Below, piece by piece: positions 7,657 through 16,846 of a DNA stretch of 64,000 nt (its first letter is position 1; each line of letters begins with the position of its first letter). The position numbers and the translations under genes were made by a program. This DNA comes from Rehaibacterium terrae (GTDB lineage Bacteria > Pseudomonadota > Gammaproteobacteria > Xanthomonadales > Xanthomonadaceae), in contig NZ_JACHHX010000002.1 in NCBI RefSeq assembly GCF_014202935.1, positions 1 to 64,000 on the forward strand. The letters are read 5' to 3'. A model generated the notes under the pieces. The model saw only the letters and a program-made list of their open reading frames with translations, had not been told where the DNA came from and searched no databases.

Positions 7657-8607
7657 ATGCTGATCGAGATCGGAGTGTTCGCCGGCGGCCTGTTGCTGCT
7701 GGTGCTGGGCGCGGACGCCTTCGTGCGCGGTGCCGGCGGCATGGCCTTGCGGTTCGGCATCAGTCCGTTCGTGGTCGGCCTGACCCTGGTCGGCTTCGGC
7801 ACCTCGGTGCCGGAGATGGCGGTGAACATGACCGCGGTACTGGACGGCCGCACGGATCTTGCCGTCGGCAACATCGTCGGCAGCAATATCGCCAACGTCG
7901 GCCTGATCCTCGGCAGCGCCGCGCTGGTGGCGCCGCTGACCGTGCAGATGCGCATGCTGCGGGTGGAGATGCCGCTGCTGCTGCTGTCCTGCGCGCTGCT
8001 GTGGCTGCTCGCGCTCAACGGCTGGCTGGGGCGCTTCGACGGTCTGCTGCTGCTGGCCGGCTTCGTGGTGCTGATGGGCCTGATCGCCAGCCAGGCGCGC
8101 AGCGAGCCCGAGGCGGTGCAGGAGGAGCTTGGCCACAGCGCCACCGCCCGCGGCGGGGTGGTCATCAACGGCACACGCATCGTGCTCGGTTTCGCCGGGC
8201 TGCTCGGCGGCGCGCACCTGATGGTCGACTCGGCGGTGGATCTGGCGCGCCTGTGGGGCATCGGCGAACTGGTGATCGGCCTGACCATCGTCGCCATCGG
8301 CACCTCGCTGCCGGAGCTGGCCGCCTCGCTGGTCGCCGCCTGGCGCGGCGACGTCGACATCGCGGTCGGCAACGTGGTCGGCTCCTGCCTGTTCAACCTG
8401 CTGCTGATCCTCGGTGCCTCGGCGGCACTGCGGCCGTTGCCGATCGAGTCTTCGATGCTGTGGGTCGAGATTCCGCTGATGACCGCCTTCGCGCTGGCGA
8501 TCTACCCGCTGGCACGCGGCGACCTCACCCTGGGCCGACGGCAGGGCCTGGTCCTGCTGGCCGCTTTCGCCGCCTTCATGGGCTACGAACTGCAAGGGTT
8601 GTACTGA
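7657..8607 (+). CDS. Calcium/sodium antiporter, YrbG family
   Basis: The 316-residue inner-membrane exchanger of the CaCA superfamily shows both alpha repeats: GFGTSVPEMAVNMTA with GNIVGSNIANVGLILG in the first half, and AIGTSLPELAASLVAA with GNVVGSCLFNLLLILG in the second. Acidic residues of the GTSxPE motifs coordinate the cation in NCX-type exchangers. About ten membrane segments are predicted, with a short cytoplasmic loop near residues 148-165. YrbG-type proteins are usually assigned K+-independent Ca2+/Na+ exchange. It stands alone between two copies of a hairpin repeat and converges on the Mrp operon, whose Na+/H+ exchange would be physiologically linked to a Na+-coupled exchanger. Confidence 0.93.
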   Translation: MLIEIGVFAGGLLLLVLGADAFVRGAGGMALRFGISPFVVGLTLVGFGTSVPEMAVNMTAVLDGRTDLAVGNIVGSNIANVGLILGSAALVAPLTVQMRMLRVEMPLLLLSCALLWLLALNGWLGRFDGLLLLAGFVVLMGLIASQARSEPEAVQEELGHSATARGGVVINGTRIVLGFAGLLGGAHLMVDSAVDLARLWGIGELVIGLTIVAIGTSLPELAASLVAAWRGDVDIAVGNVVGSCLFNLLLILGASAALRPLPIESSMLWVEIPLMTAFALAIYPLARGDLTLGRRQGLVLLAAFAAFMGYELQGLY

Positions 8608-8622
8608 GGCGCGGGGAAGAAG

Positions 8623-8728
8623 CGACTGCACGCACGGTGATGGCAGAGAAAAGCGGAGGAAACGGAGAAACATCGAGCCTCTCCGCGTCCTCCGCCGTTC
8701 TCCATTCTCTCCGTGCGTGCTGTTGCTC
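8623..8728. repeat. ~105 bp hairpin repeat, copy 2 (inverted)
   Basis: Reverse-complement relative of 7486-7586, sharing AACAGCACGCACGGAGAG, GGAGAACGGCGGAG and GATGTTTC blocks in order. It fills the interval between the convergent yrbG and mrpG ends and is also self-complementary, so it may act as a terminator-like structure. Confidence 0.75.
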
Positions 8729-8742
8729 TTCGTTGCGTCGCC

Positions 8743-9063
8743 TTACCGGTCGATCTCGGGGTCGCGCGCTTCGCGCAACTGTTCGCGGGTGTAGGCGTGG
8801 CGCGCGGCGGCGCGCGCCAGCAGGTGCGAGGCCACCGGCAGGGTCAGCAGCAGGAAGACCAGGATCAGCGCGACGCGGATCCACCAGCCCGGGTCGCCGG
8901 CGACCAGTGCGGCGCCGATCAGCAGCAGGCCGAGCGCCAGCGTGCCGGACTTGGTGGCGGCGTGCTGGCGCGACAGCGCGTCCGGCAGCAGGAACAGGCC
9001 GAGCGCGGCGATCACCAGCAGCAGCACGCCGGCACCGGCGAGCACGAAGCCGAGCATGGTCAT
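8743..9063 (-). CDS. mrpG: Mrp antiporter subunit G, second set
   Basis: The 106-residue small subunit has three membrane helices and a basic C-terminal tail (LREARDPEIDR). MrpG, with MrpE and MrpF, forms the small-subunit part of the Na+(K+)/H+ antiporter complex. Family features include GLFLLPDALSRQHAATKSGTL near residues 22-42. It is the last gene of the second Mrp set and overlaps mrpF by four bases (ATGA), so it is translationally coupled. It ends next to a hairpin repeat, which may terminate the transcript. Confidence 0.9.
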   Translation of the reverse strand: MTMLGFVLAGAGVLLLVIAALGLFLLPDALSRQHAATKSGTLALGLLLIGAALVAGDPGWWIRVALILVFLLLTLPVASHLLARAAARHAYTREQLREARDPEIDR

Positions 9064-9332
9064 CGCGGATCCTCCGGCGATTTGTCGATCAGCCGCGCCC
9101 AGACGATGGCGGCGACGAAGCCGACCACCGCCAGTCCGACCGCGACATCCAGGAACAGCACCCGGCCGGTCGCCAGCGCGGCGGCGGCGGCCATCGCCAC
9201 GCTGGCCGAGAACACCACGTCCAGTGCCACCACCCGGTCGGCCTGGCTGGGGCCGCGCAGCAGCCGGGCCATGGCGAGCGCCAGTGCCAGCAGGGTACCG
9301 GTGACGACGACAGTGGCGAGTAGTGCGTTCAT
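9060..9332 (-). CDS. mrpF: Mrp antiporter subunit F, second set
   Basis: The 90-residue protein has three helices and the conserved RLLRGPSQADRVVALDVVFSA motif (about residues 24-44) seen in all MrpF proteins. It overlaps mrpE upstream and mrpG downstream by four bases each. The start at 9332 is fixed by this overlap and by homologous N-termini. The equivalent subunit in the first set (14551-14820) shares RLLRGPDTADRVLALDT but is otherwise quite different. Confidence 0.92.
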   Translation of the reverse strand: MNALLATVVVTGTLLALALAMARLLRGPSQADRVVALDVVFSASVAMAAAAALATGRVLFLDVAVGLAVVGFVAAIVWARLIDKSPEDPR

Positions 9333-9667
9333 GCCTGGTCTCCGGCCGGGAACAGCCGCCGCAGCGGCGTTTCGAAGCTGCGCCGCACGTTGGCGACCAC
9401 GGCGGCCGGGTCGCTGTCGTCGAGCAGATGGATCAGCAGTTCGCGGCGCTGGTTGTCGATGTCGATGACGGTGGTGCCCGGCGTGAGCGTGATCATGCAG
9501 CCGAGCAGCGCCACCCCGGTGTCGCTCAGGCCCGCATAGCGCATCCGTACCAGCCCGGGCGTGGGCCGCACGCCGGGGCGCAGGATCAGCCACGCGGTGG
9601 CCAGGCCGGATTTCGCCACTTCCAGCAGGAAGCGCAACAGCAGGCTAAACACGGTCAGCAGCTTCAT
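9329..9667 (-). CDS. mrpE: Mrp antiporter subunit E, second set (short)
   Basis: This 112-residue MrpE has the conserved core GCMITLTPGTTVIDIDNQRRELLIHLLD and a C-terminal RRSFETPLRRLF segment. It is about 50 residues shorter than the first-set MrpE (161 aa) and lacks most of that protein's N-terminal membrane region, keeping only about one or two helices (residues 3-30). Both ends overlap neighbours (TGATG with mrpD, ATGA with mrpF), so no longer start is available without running deep into mrpD. A short MrpE form therefore looks genuine rather than misannotated. Confidence 0.88.
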   Translation of the reverse strand: MKLLTVFSLLLRFLLEVAKSGLATAWLILRPGVRPTPGLVRMRYAGLSDTGVALLGCMITLTPGTTVIDIDNQRRELLIHLLDDSDPAAVVANVRRSFETPLRRLFPAGDQA

Positions 9668-11124
9668 CAGGGCGCTCCCGCCATCATCAGCGCCGCACGT
9701 TCGGCGAAGCGGTACAGCGGCTCCGGATACAGGCCGATCGCCAGCGTCAGCGCGGCCAGGCCGAGCGTCGCCGCCCAGGCCGGGCCGAGCCGGGTGCCCG
9801 TCGGCGGCGTCCACGCCGCCTGTGGGTGCTTCTTCCAGAACGCCTCGAACCAGATCTTCATCATCGAATACAGGGTGAGGAAGCCGACCAGCAGGGCCGC
9901 CGCCGCCCACCAGGCCTGGCCCTGCGCCAGCGCCTCGCGCACGACGATGAACTTGGCCCAGAAGCCCGACAGCGGCGGGATGCCGACTAGCGACAGCGCC
10001 GGGATCAGGAACAGCACGCCCAGCCAGGGTCTGGTCTTCCACAGCCCGCCGATATGGCGCAGGTCGTAACTGCCGGTGAGCCGCCACACCATCGCCGCGA
10101 TCAGGAACAGGTTCGCCTTCACGATGATGTGGTGGAGGATGTAGAACACCGTGCCCACGGTGGCTACCGGCGAATGCAGGGCGATGCCGAGCAGCATGTA
10201 GCCGATCTGGCTGACGATGTGGAAGGCGAGGATGCGGCGGATGTCCCAGTGGAACGCCGCGCCGAGCACGCCGGCCACCATCGTCGCCACTGCGATCCAG
10301 CCCAGCAGGGCGTAGGCGACGGCGTCCAGATCGAACACGTCGCCGACCAGCCGCAGCACCGCGTAGACGCCGACCTTGGTGAGCAGACCGGCGAACAGCG
10401 CCAGCACCGGCGCCGGCAGGGTGTGGTAGCTGGCCGGCAGCCAGGCGAACAGCGGAAAGCCGCCGGCCTTGACCAGGAAGGCCAGTGCCACCAGCGCCGC
10501 CGCCGGCAGCAGCCGCGCCGGTTCGACGCCGGCGCCGGCGATTTCCAGCGCGGCGAAGTTCAGATGCCCGGTCAGGCCGTAGAGGCCGGCGATGCCGGCC
10601 AGGAACAGCAGCGTGCCGAGCGCGTTGAGCACGAAGTATTTGAGGGTGGCGTCGAGGTGACGGCGGCCCAGGCCCAGTGCCAGCAGGCCCAGCGAGGCCA
10701 GCAGCATCACCTCGAACCACACGTACAGGTTGAAGATGTCGGCGGTGGCGAAGGCGCCGCCGACGCCGGCCAGCAGGGCATGGATCAGCGGGTGCAGGGT
10801 CGGGCGCTCCGGCGCCGGATCGGCGTCGGAGCGCTGGAACAGCAGGCAGGCCACGCCCATCAGTGCGGTGATCAGCACCATGCTGGCGCCGAGCGGATCG
10901 GCGGCGAACTCGATGCCGAACGGCGCGTCCCAGCCACCGAAGCTGCCGCGCAGCGTGCCGTCCCGGATCACCCGCACCGTCAGCGCCAGCGCGCAGCCGA
11001 GCAGCGCAATCGCGCCGAGCAGGCTCAGCGCCTGCGCGGCGCGCGGGCGTGCGGCGAGCAGGGCGGTCAGGAGGGCGGTGCCCAGCGGCACGATCACCGG
11101 GGCGATCAGCAGGAAGGCGTCCAT
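9667..11124 (-). CDS. mrpD: Mrp antiporter subunit D, second set
   Basis: This 485-residue antiporter-like subunit (homologue of complex I NuoM/NuoN) has fourteen predicted helices. Key charged residues of the proton path are present: the glutamate in FNLYVWFEVMLLASLG and the lysine in FLVKAGGFPLFAWLP, followed by LTKVGVYAVLRL. The region RRILAFHIVSQIGYMLLGIALH and LVGIPPLSGFWAKF are typical of the Bacillus-like (seven-gene) Mrp type. It starts one base after mrpC. Confidence 0.96.
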   Translation of the reverse strand: MDAFLLIAPVIVPLGTALLTALLAARPRAAQALSLLGAIALLGCALALTVRVIRDGTLRGSFGGWDAPFGIEFAADPLGASMVLITALMGVACLLFQRSDADPAPERPTLHPLIHALLAGVGGAFATADIFNLYVWFEVMLLASLGLLALGLGRRHLDATLKYFVLNALGTLLFLAGIAGLYGLTGHLNFAALEIAGAGVEPARLLPAAALVALAFLVKAGGFPLFAWLPASYHTLPAPVLALFAGLLTKVGVYAVLRLVGDVFDLDAVAYALLGWIAVATMVAGVLGAAFHWDIRRILAFHIVSQIGYMLLGIALHSPVATVGTVFYILHHIIVKANLFLIAAMVWRLTGSYDLRHIGGLWKTRPWLGVLFLIPALSLVGIPPLSGFWAKFIVVREALAQGQAWWAAAALLVGFLTLYSMMKIWFEAFWKKHPQAAWTPPTGTRLGPAWAATLGLAALTLAIGLYPEPLYRFAERAALMMAGAP

Positions 11125-11125
11125 G

Positions 11126-11521
11126 TCAGTCCTCCCGGTCGTTCAGCGGCGTCGGCTTGCCGTCGGCGCCTTCCGGCGGTTCGGCGTGGCGGAGGGTGTC
11201 GGTGTCGGCGCTGCCGGTGCGTTGCTTGATCGCCAGCGCCAGCACCAGCGAGAAGCAGGTCAGGGCGAAGCCGATCACGATGGCGGTCAGCACCAGCGCC
11301 TGCGGCAGCGGGTTGGCGGCGCCTTCCAGCAGCCGTTCCGTTCCGGCCGGCACCAGCGGCGGCGCGGTGGCGCCGAGGCGGCCGGCGGCGAACAGGTACA
11401 GGTTGATCGCCGAGCCGACGATCGACACCCCGATCACGCAGCGCAGCAGGTTGCGCGAGAGCGCCAGGAACACCCCGGCGGCGATGGCCGCGAACAGCGC
11501 GAGTGCGAACACCCAGCTCAT
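11126..11521 (-). CDS. mrpC: Mrp antiporter subunit C, second set
   Basis: The 131-residue protein is homologous to complex I NuoK, with three helices and the conserved [22 protein letters not shown] segment near residues 72-93. The C-terminal tail is hydrophilic and longer than in many homologues (ending [14 protein letters not shown]). The start at 11521 overlaps the mrpB stop by ATGA. A longer upstream reading into mrpB is rejected. Confidence 0.93.
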   Translation of the reverse strand: MSWVFALALFAAIAAGVFLALSRNLLRCVIGVSIVGSAINLYLFAAGRLGATAPPLVPAGTERLLEGAANPLPQALVLTAIVIGFALTCFSLVLALAIKQRTGSADTDTLRHAEPPEGADGKPTPLNDRED

Positions 11522-11952
11522 GCGCCGGCCTCCTCGTCCAAGCCGATGGCCTCGGCGCAGAGGCCGCCGAGCGCGCCCCAGACCGCGAAGAACACCCCGA
11601 TGTCGAACAGCAGCACGGTGGAAACGGCGAACTCGGTGAAGCCCAGCGGCAGTGTGGCCCACAGGTGGGTCATGTAGCCGTGGCCGAGCAGCAGTGCCGG
11701 CACGCCGCTGAGCAGGCCGAGCAGCACGCCGCCGGCGGCCAGCGGCAACGGCGGCAGTGGCAGTGCACGCAGCGCGCCGTCGGTGCCGCGCGCGACGGCG
11801 AGCAGCGCGGTGGCGCTGACCGCCACCATGCCGCCGATGAAGCCGCCGCCGGGCTCGTTGTGGCCGCGCAGCAGGATCACCACCGCGGCCAGCAGCATCA
11901 TCGGGTAGAGCAGCCGCGCGAGCGTGTCCAGGATCAGCGAACGCGGGCTCAT
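11518..11952 (-). CDS. mrpB: Mrp antiporter subunit B, second set
   Basis: The 144-residue protein has four helices and the MrpB signature [24 protein letters not shown] (residues 28-51, abbreviated in databases as the MnhB domain). A second conserved region is [22 protein letters not shown]. In the first antiporter set the equivalent domain is fused to the end of MrpA. Here it is an independent gene overlapping mrpA by four bases, which is the main structural difference between the two sets. Confidence 0.94.
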   Translation of the reverse strand: MSPRSLILDTLARLLYPMMLLAAVVILLRGHNEPGGGFIGGMVAVSATALLAVARGTDGALRALPLPPLPLAAGGVLLGLLSGVPALLLGHGYMTHLWATLPLGFTEFAVSTVLLFDIGVFFAVWGALGGLCAEAIGLDEEAGA

Positions 11953-14231
11953 GCGGCTTTCTCCTTACGCCGGCGCAGCAGGGCGAACAGCGGCAGCGTG
12001 CCGGCGAAGGCCAGCGCGACCACGGCGATCTCGCCCAGCGTGTCGACGGCGCGGAAATCGACCAGGATCACGTTGACCACGTTGCGCCCGTGTGCTTCGG
12101 GTACGCTCAGCGCGGCGAGCGTGTCGGGCACGGTGCTGTCGAGCGGCCCGGCGGTGGCGGCCAACAGCAACGCCGTGAGCACGCCGGCGGTGGCGAAGGC
12201 GACCACCGCGCGCGGCAGCGCCGGTGAGTCGTCGTGCGCGCTCAGGCCGAGGTGGCGCAGGCGCAGGAGGATCGAGGCGATCACCACCACGAAGGCGACC
12301 TCGACCGCGAACTGGGTGAAGGCCAGGTCCGGCGCCTGCAGGAACAGGAAGGCCAGCGCCGAGCCGAGGCCGACGAAGCCGCTGACCAGCAGCATCACGA
12401 AGGCGTCGCGCACCAGGCAGGCGGCGATCGAGGCGACGATCAGCAACGCGCTGGCCCCCACCAGCGCCAGACTCGGTGCCTGCATCGCCGGCAGGGCGAA
12501 GGCGCCCGGCAGCGCCAGCGCGAGCGCGACCGGCGCGATCACGAAGCCCAGACACAGCAGCGTGTAGCGACTCAGGCGGCCGCTCTGCAAGGCGCGGGTG
12601 AGGATGCCGGCGAGGGCCGGGATCGCCAGCAGCAGGCGGCCGTACCAGGCCTGCGCACCGAGCCGGTCGAGCGGCTGCATCAGGCGCTCGAGCAGGTGGT
12701 GGATGCGGTCCCACAGCACGAATACGACGATGCCGAGCAGCACCGCCAGCGCGATCGCCTGCAACGCCTCGGTGTCCTCCAGGCCGAGCGAGGCGGGCAT
12801 CGTCGTCAGCGCCGGGTGGATCGCCTGCGCGGCGGCGCCGAGCAGCGGATCGAGCAGGCCGGTCCACAGGCCGAACACCAGGCCCAGCGCGGCGATCAGC
12901 ACCGGCGGCAGGCGCATCGCCCAGCCGGCCTCGCGGATTTCCTCCGGCACCGGCGCGCCGCCGCGGTGCCAGAACACCCGGATCGCCGCCACCGAGGCCA
13001 CCGCCACCGCGATCACGTTGACGAACACGCCCGAGTAGCTGACCCAGGCGAACACGCCGGCCTCGCTCTTGGAGATCTTGATCAGCTCCTTGGCGACGAA
13101 GCCGAGCGAGAACGGCATGCCGGCCATCGAGACTGCCGCCAGTGCGGCGGCGGCGGCGGTCCACGGCATCGCCCGCGCCAGGCCGGCGAGGTGGTCGATG
13201 TTGCGGGTGCCGGTGCAGTGGTCGATGTTGCCGGCGACGAAGAACAGTGGCGCCTTGTACAGCGCGTGGGTGAGCAGGAAGGCGGCCACCGCGGCGGCGG
13301 CATCGCCGTCGGGCAGGCCGATCAGCATCACCAGCGTGCCCAGCGCCGACACCGTCGACCAGGCCAGGATGCGCTTGAGATCGCGCTCGCGCAGGGTCAG
13401 CAGCATCGACCAGGCGGCGGTGATCGCGCCAATGGTCACCAGCACGTCATGCCACATCGCCACGCCGTCGAAGGCCGGGTCCAGCCGCGCCAGCAGGTAG
13501 ACGCCGAGCTTCACCATCGTCGCCGAGTGCAGGTAGGCGCTGACCGGCGTCGGCGCCGCCATCGCGTTCGGCAGCCAGAAGTGGAACGGCAGCTGCGCCG
13601 ACTTGGTGAAGGCGCCGACGAAGAGGCAGATCAGCGCCGGCTTGACCAGCGGGTCGTCGCGCCAGGCCTCGGCGTTCGTCACCAGTTCGGAGATCGTGTA
13701 GGTGCCGGCCGCCTGGCCGAGCAGGATGAAGCCGGCCAGCAGCACCAGCCCGCCGCCGGCGGTGACCATCAGCGCCTGCTGCGCGGACTTGCGCGCGCTC
13801 TCGTACTCGTGCTTGAAGCCGACCAGCAGGAAGGAGGTCAGGCTGGTCAGCTCCCAGAATCCGAACAGCAACAGCAGGTTGTCGCTGGTCGTGCAGCCGA
13901 GCATCGCCACCATGAACAGCAGCAGCAGCGCGAACAGCCGCTCGCGTTGCGCCATGCCGGCCATGTAGCCGCCGGCGTAGATCAGCACCATCGTGCCGAT
14001 GCCGCTGATCAGCAGCACGAACAGCAGCGACAGGCCGTCGAGGCGGAAGGCGAGATCGATCCCCAGCGAGGGGATCCAGGGGACGACGAACGCCAGCGCG
14101 TCGGCCTCCCGCCCGAGCTGGCCGAGGGCCAGCGCGAACACGGACAGTGGGATCAGCGCGAGCCAGCCGAGTCGGGAGGCGGCGCCTGCGTGGTGGTGGT
14201 CGGCGTGGAGCTTGTTCGGGTCGGGGGGCAT
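11949..14231 (-). CDS. mrpA: Mrp antiporter subunit A, second set
   Basis: The 760-residue large subunit is related to complex I NuoL, with about 20 helices. The proton-path residues are visible in [15 protein letters not shown] (E) and [14 protein letters not shown] (K, H), with the conserved [20 protein letters not shown] loop. The C-terminal third carries the DUF4040/MrpA-C region ([21 protein letters not shown]) and the [18 protein letters not shown] motif. It stops short of the MrpB domain, unlike the first set. The N-terminus ([15 protein letters not shown]) precedes the first helix; the gene overlaps the upstream mrpG end by 79 bases, which is unusually long and makes the start less certain. 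Confidence 0.95.
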   Translation of the reverse strand: MPPDPNKLHADHHHAGAASRLGWLALIPLSVFALALGQLGREADALAFVVPWIPSLGIDLAFRLDGLSLLFVLLISGIGTMVLIYAGGYMAGMAQRERLFALLLLFMVAMLGCTTSDNLLLLFGFWELTSLTSFLLVGFKHEYESARKSAQQALMVTAGGGLVLLAGFILLGQAAGTYTISELVTNAEAWRDDPLVKPALICLFVGAFTKSAQLPFHFWLPNAMAAPTPVSAYLHSATMVKLGVYLLARLDPAFDGVAMWHDVLVTIGAITAAWSMLLTLRERDLKRILAWSTVSALGTLVMLIGLPDGDAAAAVAAFLLTHALYKAPLFFVAGNIDHCTGTRNIDHLAGLARAMPWTAAAAALAAVSMAGMPFSLGFVAKELIKISKSEAGVFAWVSYSGVFVNVIAVAVASVAAIRVFWHRGGAPVPEEIREAGWAMRLPPVLIAALGLVFGLWTGLLDPLLGAAAQAIHPALTTMPASLGLEDTEALQAIALAVLLGIVVFVLWDRIHHLLERLMQPLDRLGAQAWYGRLLLAIPALAGILTRALQSGRLSRYTLLCLGFVIAPVALALALPGAFALPAMQAPSLALVGASALLIVASIAACLVRDAFVMLLVSGFVGLGSALAFLFLQAPDLAFTQFAVEVAFVVVIASILLRLRHLGLSAHDDSPALPRAVVAFATAGVLTALLLAATAGPLDSTVPDTLAALSVPEAHGRNVVNVILVDFRAVDTLGEIAVVALAFAGTLPLFALLRRRKEKAA

Positions 14232-14554
14232 GGCGGAATGGGGGCGGGCCGTCGGGTGGGGGCCGCCTGCGCCATCGCCGCCTTCGCCAGCATGTGCGCG
14301 CTGACCGGCGCAGTCAGGAAAAGGAACAGCGTGATGAGCAGTTCGCGGAAGCCCCAGCTTCCCTCGATCAGACCATGGTACAACATCGCGGCGATCAGGA
14401 TCCCGCCGACCCCCAGCGTGGTGGCCTTGGTCGGGCCGTGCAGGCGGCGCAGGAAGTCGGACAGCCGGGCCAGCCCGATCGAGCCGACCAGCGAGAAGAA
14501 GCCGCCGATCAGCAGCATCGCGGAAATCAGCAGTTCGGTCGCGGTGGCGTTCAT
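14153..14554 (-). CDS. mrpG: Mrp antiporter subunit G, first set
   Basis: The 133-residue protein has three helices and the MrpG core SIGLARLSDFLRRLHGPTKATTLG. Residues from about 100 onward form a Pro/Thr-rich, non-conserved tail ([15 protein letters not shown]) that is encoded across the 79-base overlap with the following mrpA. MrpG homologues normally end around residue 100-115, so the tail may be a by-product of the junction between the two antiporter sets. The start overlaps mrpF by ATGA. Confidence 0.88.
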   Translation of the reverse strand: MNATATELLISAMLLIGGFFSLVGSIGLARLSDFLRRLHGPTKATTLGVGGILIAAMLYHGLIEGSWGFRELLITLFLFLTAPVSAHMLAKAAMAQAAPTRRPAPIPPCPPTRTSSTPTTTTQAPPPDSAGSR

Positions 14555-14820
14555 TCGATGATGTCCCGGCGCAGCATGTACTTGGCCAGCGCCAGGGTGC
14601 CGACGAAGCCGAGCAGGGCGATGATCGCCTCGGCCTCGAAGTAGATCGGCGACTCCAGGCGCATGCCGAACAGGAACAGCAGCGCGATGGTGTTGATGTA
14701 GAGGGTGTCGAGCGCGAGCACGCGGTCGGCGGTGTCCGGCCCGCGCAGCAGGCGCCACAGATTGAGCGCCATCGCCAGCCCGACCATGCCCATGACGATG
14801 CCGATGGTGGTGTGGATCAT
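14551..14820 (-). CDS. mrpF: Mrp antiporter subunit F, first set
   Basis: The 89-residue MrpF has three helices, with RLLRGPDTADRVLALDTLYINTIAL (conserved, residues 23-47) and a C-terminal LAKYMLRRDIIE. It overlaps mrpE and mrpG by four bases each. MrpF family members have been linked to bile-salt and cation efflux within the Mrp complex. Confidence 0.93.
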   Translation of the reverse strand: MIHTTIGIVMGMVGLAMALNLWRLLRGPDTADRVLALDTLYINTIALLFLFGMRLESPIYFEAEAIIALLGFVGTLALAKYMLRRDIIE

Positions 14821-15302
14821 CGGAAGATCTCCCGCAGCGGCGCTTCGTAGCGTTGCTTGATCTGGTCGATCTGCGCCTGTGGGTCGTCGAGGTTGAGGAA
14901 GTGCACCAGCAGGTGGCTGCGGTCCGGTGACAGGTCGGCCGACACCGTGCCCGGCGTCATGGTGATGATTCCGGCCAGGGTGGCGATGCCGTGCGGGTTG
15001 CGGATGTCGAGCGGGATCCAGACGAAGCCGGGGCGGATCGCCGACTCCGGGCCGAGGATGACGCGGGCGACCTGGATGTTCGACACCACGATGTCCCACA
15101 GCACCACGCCCGCCAGCTTGAGCATGGTCAGCGGCGAGCGCATGCGCGCGCGGGTCTGGCGCAGGCGCTGGGCGACCCACGGCAGCACGATGGCGACCAG
15201 TGCGCCGAGCAGCAGCTGTCCGGCGGACAGCTCGCCGACCAGCAGCAGCCAGACCGCGAGCACGGTCAGGCTCAGGAAGGGCGAGGGCAGGATGCGGCTC
15301 AT
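14817..15302 (-). CDS. mrpE: Mrp antiporter subunit E, first set
   Basis: The 161-residue protein is full length for MrpE: two N-terminal helices (SLTVLAVWLLLVGELSAG and the following segment), then VVLWDIVVSNIQVARVILG, and the cytoplasmic domain with IITMTPGTVSADLSPDRSHLLVH. In resolved Mrp complexes this subunit makes contacts between the MrpA and MrpD halves. It overlaps mrpD by four bases (15299-15302). Confidence 0.94.
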   Translation of the reverse strand: MSRILPSPFLSLTVLAVWLLLVGELSAGQLLLGALVAIVLPWVAQRLRQTRARMRSPLTMLKLAGVVLWDIVVSNIQVARVILGPESAIRPGFVWIPLDIRNPHGIATLAGIITMTPGTVSADLSPDRSHLLVHFLNLDDPQAQIDQIKQRYEAPLREIFR

Positions 15303-16846
15303 GGGCTCACCTCCGGGGCGGCATGCGCGGACGGTCGCGGCGTCGCGCCGCGCAGCGCGTCGATGTAGCCGCGCGGCGCGGCCAACTGGCCGGCGGCGGC
15401 GGCGGTGTAGCGCAGCGCCGGCGCGGCGAATGCGCTGAGCGCGACCGCCAGCGCCAGCAGCAGCATCGCCGGCAGCAGGCGCGTGGCGCCGAGCGCCACG
15501 GGCGGCGTGACGGCAGGGGCGACGACCTTGGCCTGGTGCCAGAACAGCCGGCTGCCGGCGCGCGCGAGGGCGACGATGGTCAGCAGGCCGCAGATCAGGA
15601 TCAGCGGCCACAGCCAGGCTGCCTGCGCGGCGGGAATCGCGGCGAGCAGGCTGAACTTGGCGACGAAGCCGGACAGCGGCGGCAGGCCGGCCAGCGATAC
15701 CGCGGCGACCAGGTACAGGCCGCCGAGCAGCCCGCGGGGCCCGATCCGGCCGATCCGGCGCAGGCTGTCGCCGCCCGGGCGGCGCTGGCCGCGGATCAGG
15801 TCGGCGAGCAGGAACAGCGCGGCCGTCGCCAGCGTGCTGTGCACCAGGTAGTACAGGCCGGCGGCGGTCGTCTCCGGCGTCGCCAGCCCGATCGCGACGA
15901 ACAGCGTGCCGGCCGAGGCGACGACCAGGTTGGCGCTCAGCAGGCGCAGGTTGGGCGCCGCCAGCGCGCCCAGCGTGCCCAGCGCCAGCGTGAGCGCGCC
16001 GGCCGGCAGCAGCCACGGCCAGGCCAGCCCGGCGAGTTCGCCGGCCTCGCCGCCGAACATCGCGGTGTACACGCGCAATGCCGAGTAGATGCCGACCTTG
16101 GTCAGGATCGCGAACAGCGCCGCCACCGCGCCGGGCGCCCGCGAGTAGGTCTGCGGCAGCCAGAAGTACAGCGGCAGCAATGCCGCCTTGGCGCAGAACA
16201 CCACCAGCAGGATGCCGCCGGCGGCACGCAGCAGCGGCGCCTGCGCCGGCTCGGCCAGGGCGATGCGCTGCGCCAGCGCGCCGATGTTGAGCGTGCCGAG
16301 CTGGCCGTAGATCAGGCCGAGCGCGACCAGGAACAGCAGCGAGGCGGTGATGTTGAAGGCCAGGTAATGGAAGCCGGCGCGCATGCGCGGCCCGCGGCCG
16401 CCGCTGAGCAGCAGGCCGTAGGAAGCGATCAGCAGCACCTCGAAGAACACGAACAGGTTGAACAGGTCGGCGGTGAGGAAGGCGCCGCACAGGCCGGCGA
16501 GCTGGAACTGGAACAGGGCGTGGAAGTGGGGTGCGCGCCGGTCCCAGCCCGACGCCGCATGCACCAGCGCGATCAGGCCGAGCACGGCGGTGAGCAGCAC
16601 CATCAGCGCCGCGGTGCGGTCGGCCAGCAGCGCGATGCCCAGATGCGCCGGCCAGTTGCCGGCCAGGTACACCTGCATGACGCCGCCGTCCGCCTGCATC
16701 GCCAGGGTGGCCGCGACGACGACCAGCACCAGCGTGCCGGCCAGGCCGAGCGCGCGCTGCACGCGCAGGCCGAGGCGTTCCAGCGTCAGCAGCAGCGCGC
16801 CCAGCGCCAGCGGCAACGCCACCGGCAGGATCGGCAGATGGCTCAT
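15299..16846 (-). CDS. mrpD: Mrp antiporter subunit D, first set
   Basis: The 515-residue NuoM/N-like subunit has about fourteen helices. The glutamate in FNLFVFFEVLLIASYGLLL and the lysine in FCAKAALLPLYFWLPQTY mark the proton channel, and AVSLAGLPPLSGFVAKFSLL the conserved helix-11 loop. The sequence resembles the Rhizobium/Pseudomonas Pha-type subunit more than the Bacillus type, unlike the second-set MrpD. The start at 16846 overlaps the mrpC stop by four bases; the longer frame upstream is a shadow. Confidence 0.96.
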   Translation of the reverse strand: MSHLPILPVALPLALGALLLTLERLGLRVQRALGLAGTLVLVVVAATLAMQADGGVMQVYLAGNWPAHLGIALLADRTAALMVLLTAVLGLIALVHAASGWDRRAPHFHALFQFQLAGLCGAFLTADLFNLFVFFEVLLIASYGLLLSGGRGPRMRAGFHYLAFNITASLLFLVALGLIYGQLGTLNIGALAQRIALAEPAQAPLLRAAGGILLVVFCAKAALLPLYFWLPQTYSRAPGAVAALFAILTKVGIYSALRVYTAMFGGEAGELAGLAWPWLLPAGALTLALGTLGALAAPNLRLLSANLVVASAGTLFVAIGLATPETTAAGLYYLVHSTLATAALFLLADLIRGQRRPGGDSLRRIGRIGPRGLLGGLYLVAAVSLAGLPPLSGFVAKFSLLAAIPAAQAAWLWPLILICGLLTIVALARAGSRLFWHQAKVVAPAVTPPVALGATRLLPAMLLLALAVALSAFAAPALRYTAAAAGQLAAPRGYIDALRGATPRPSAHAAPEVSP

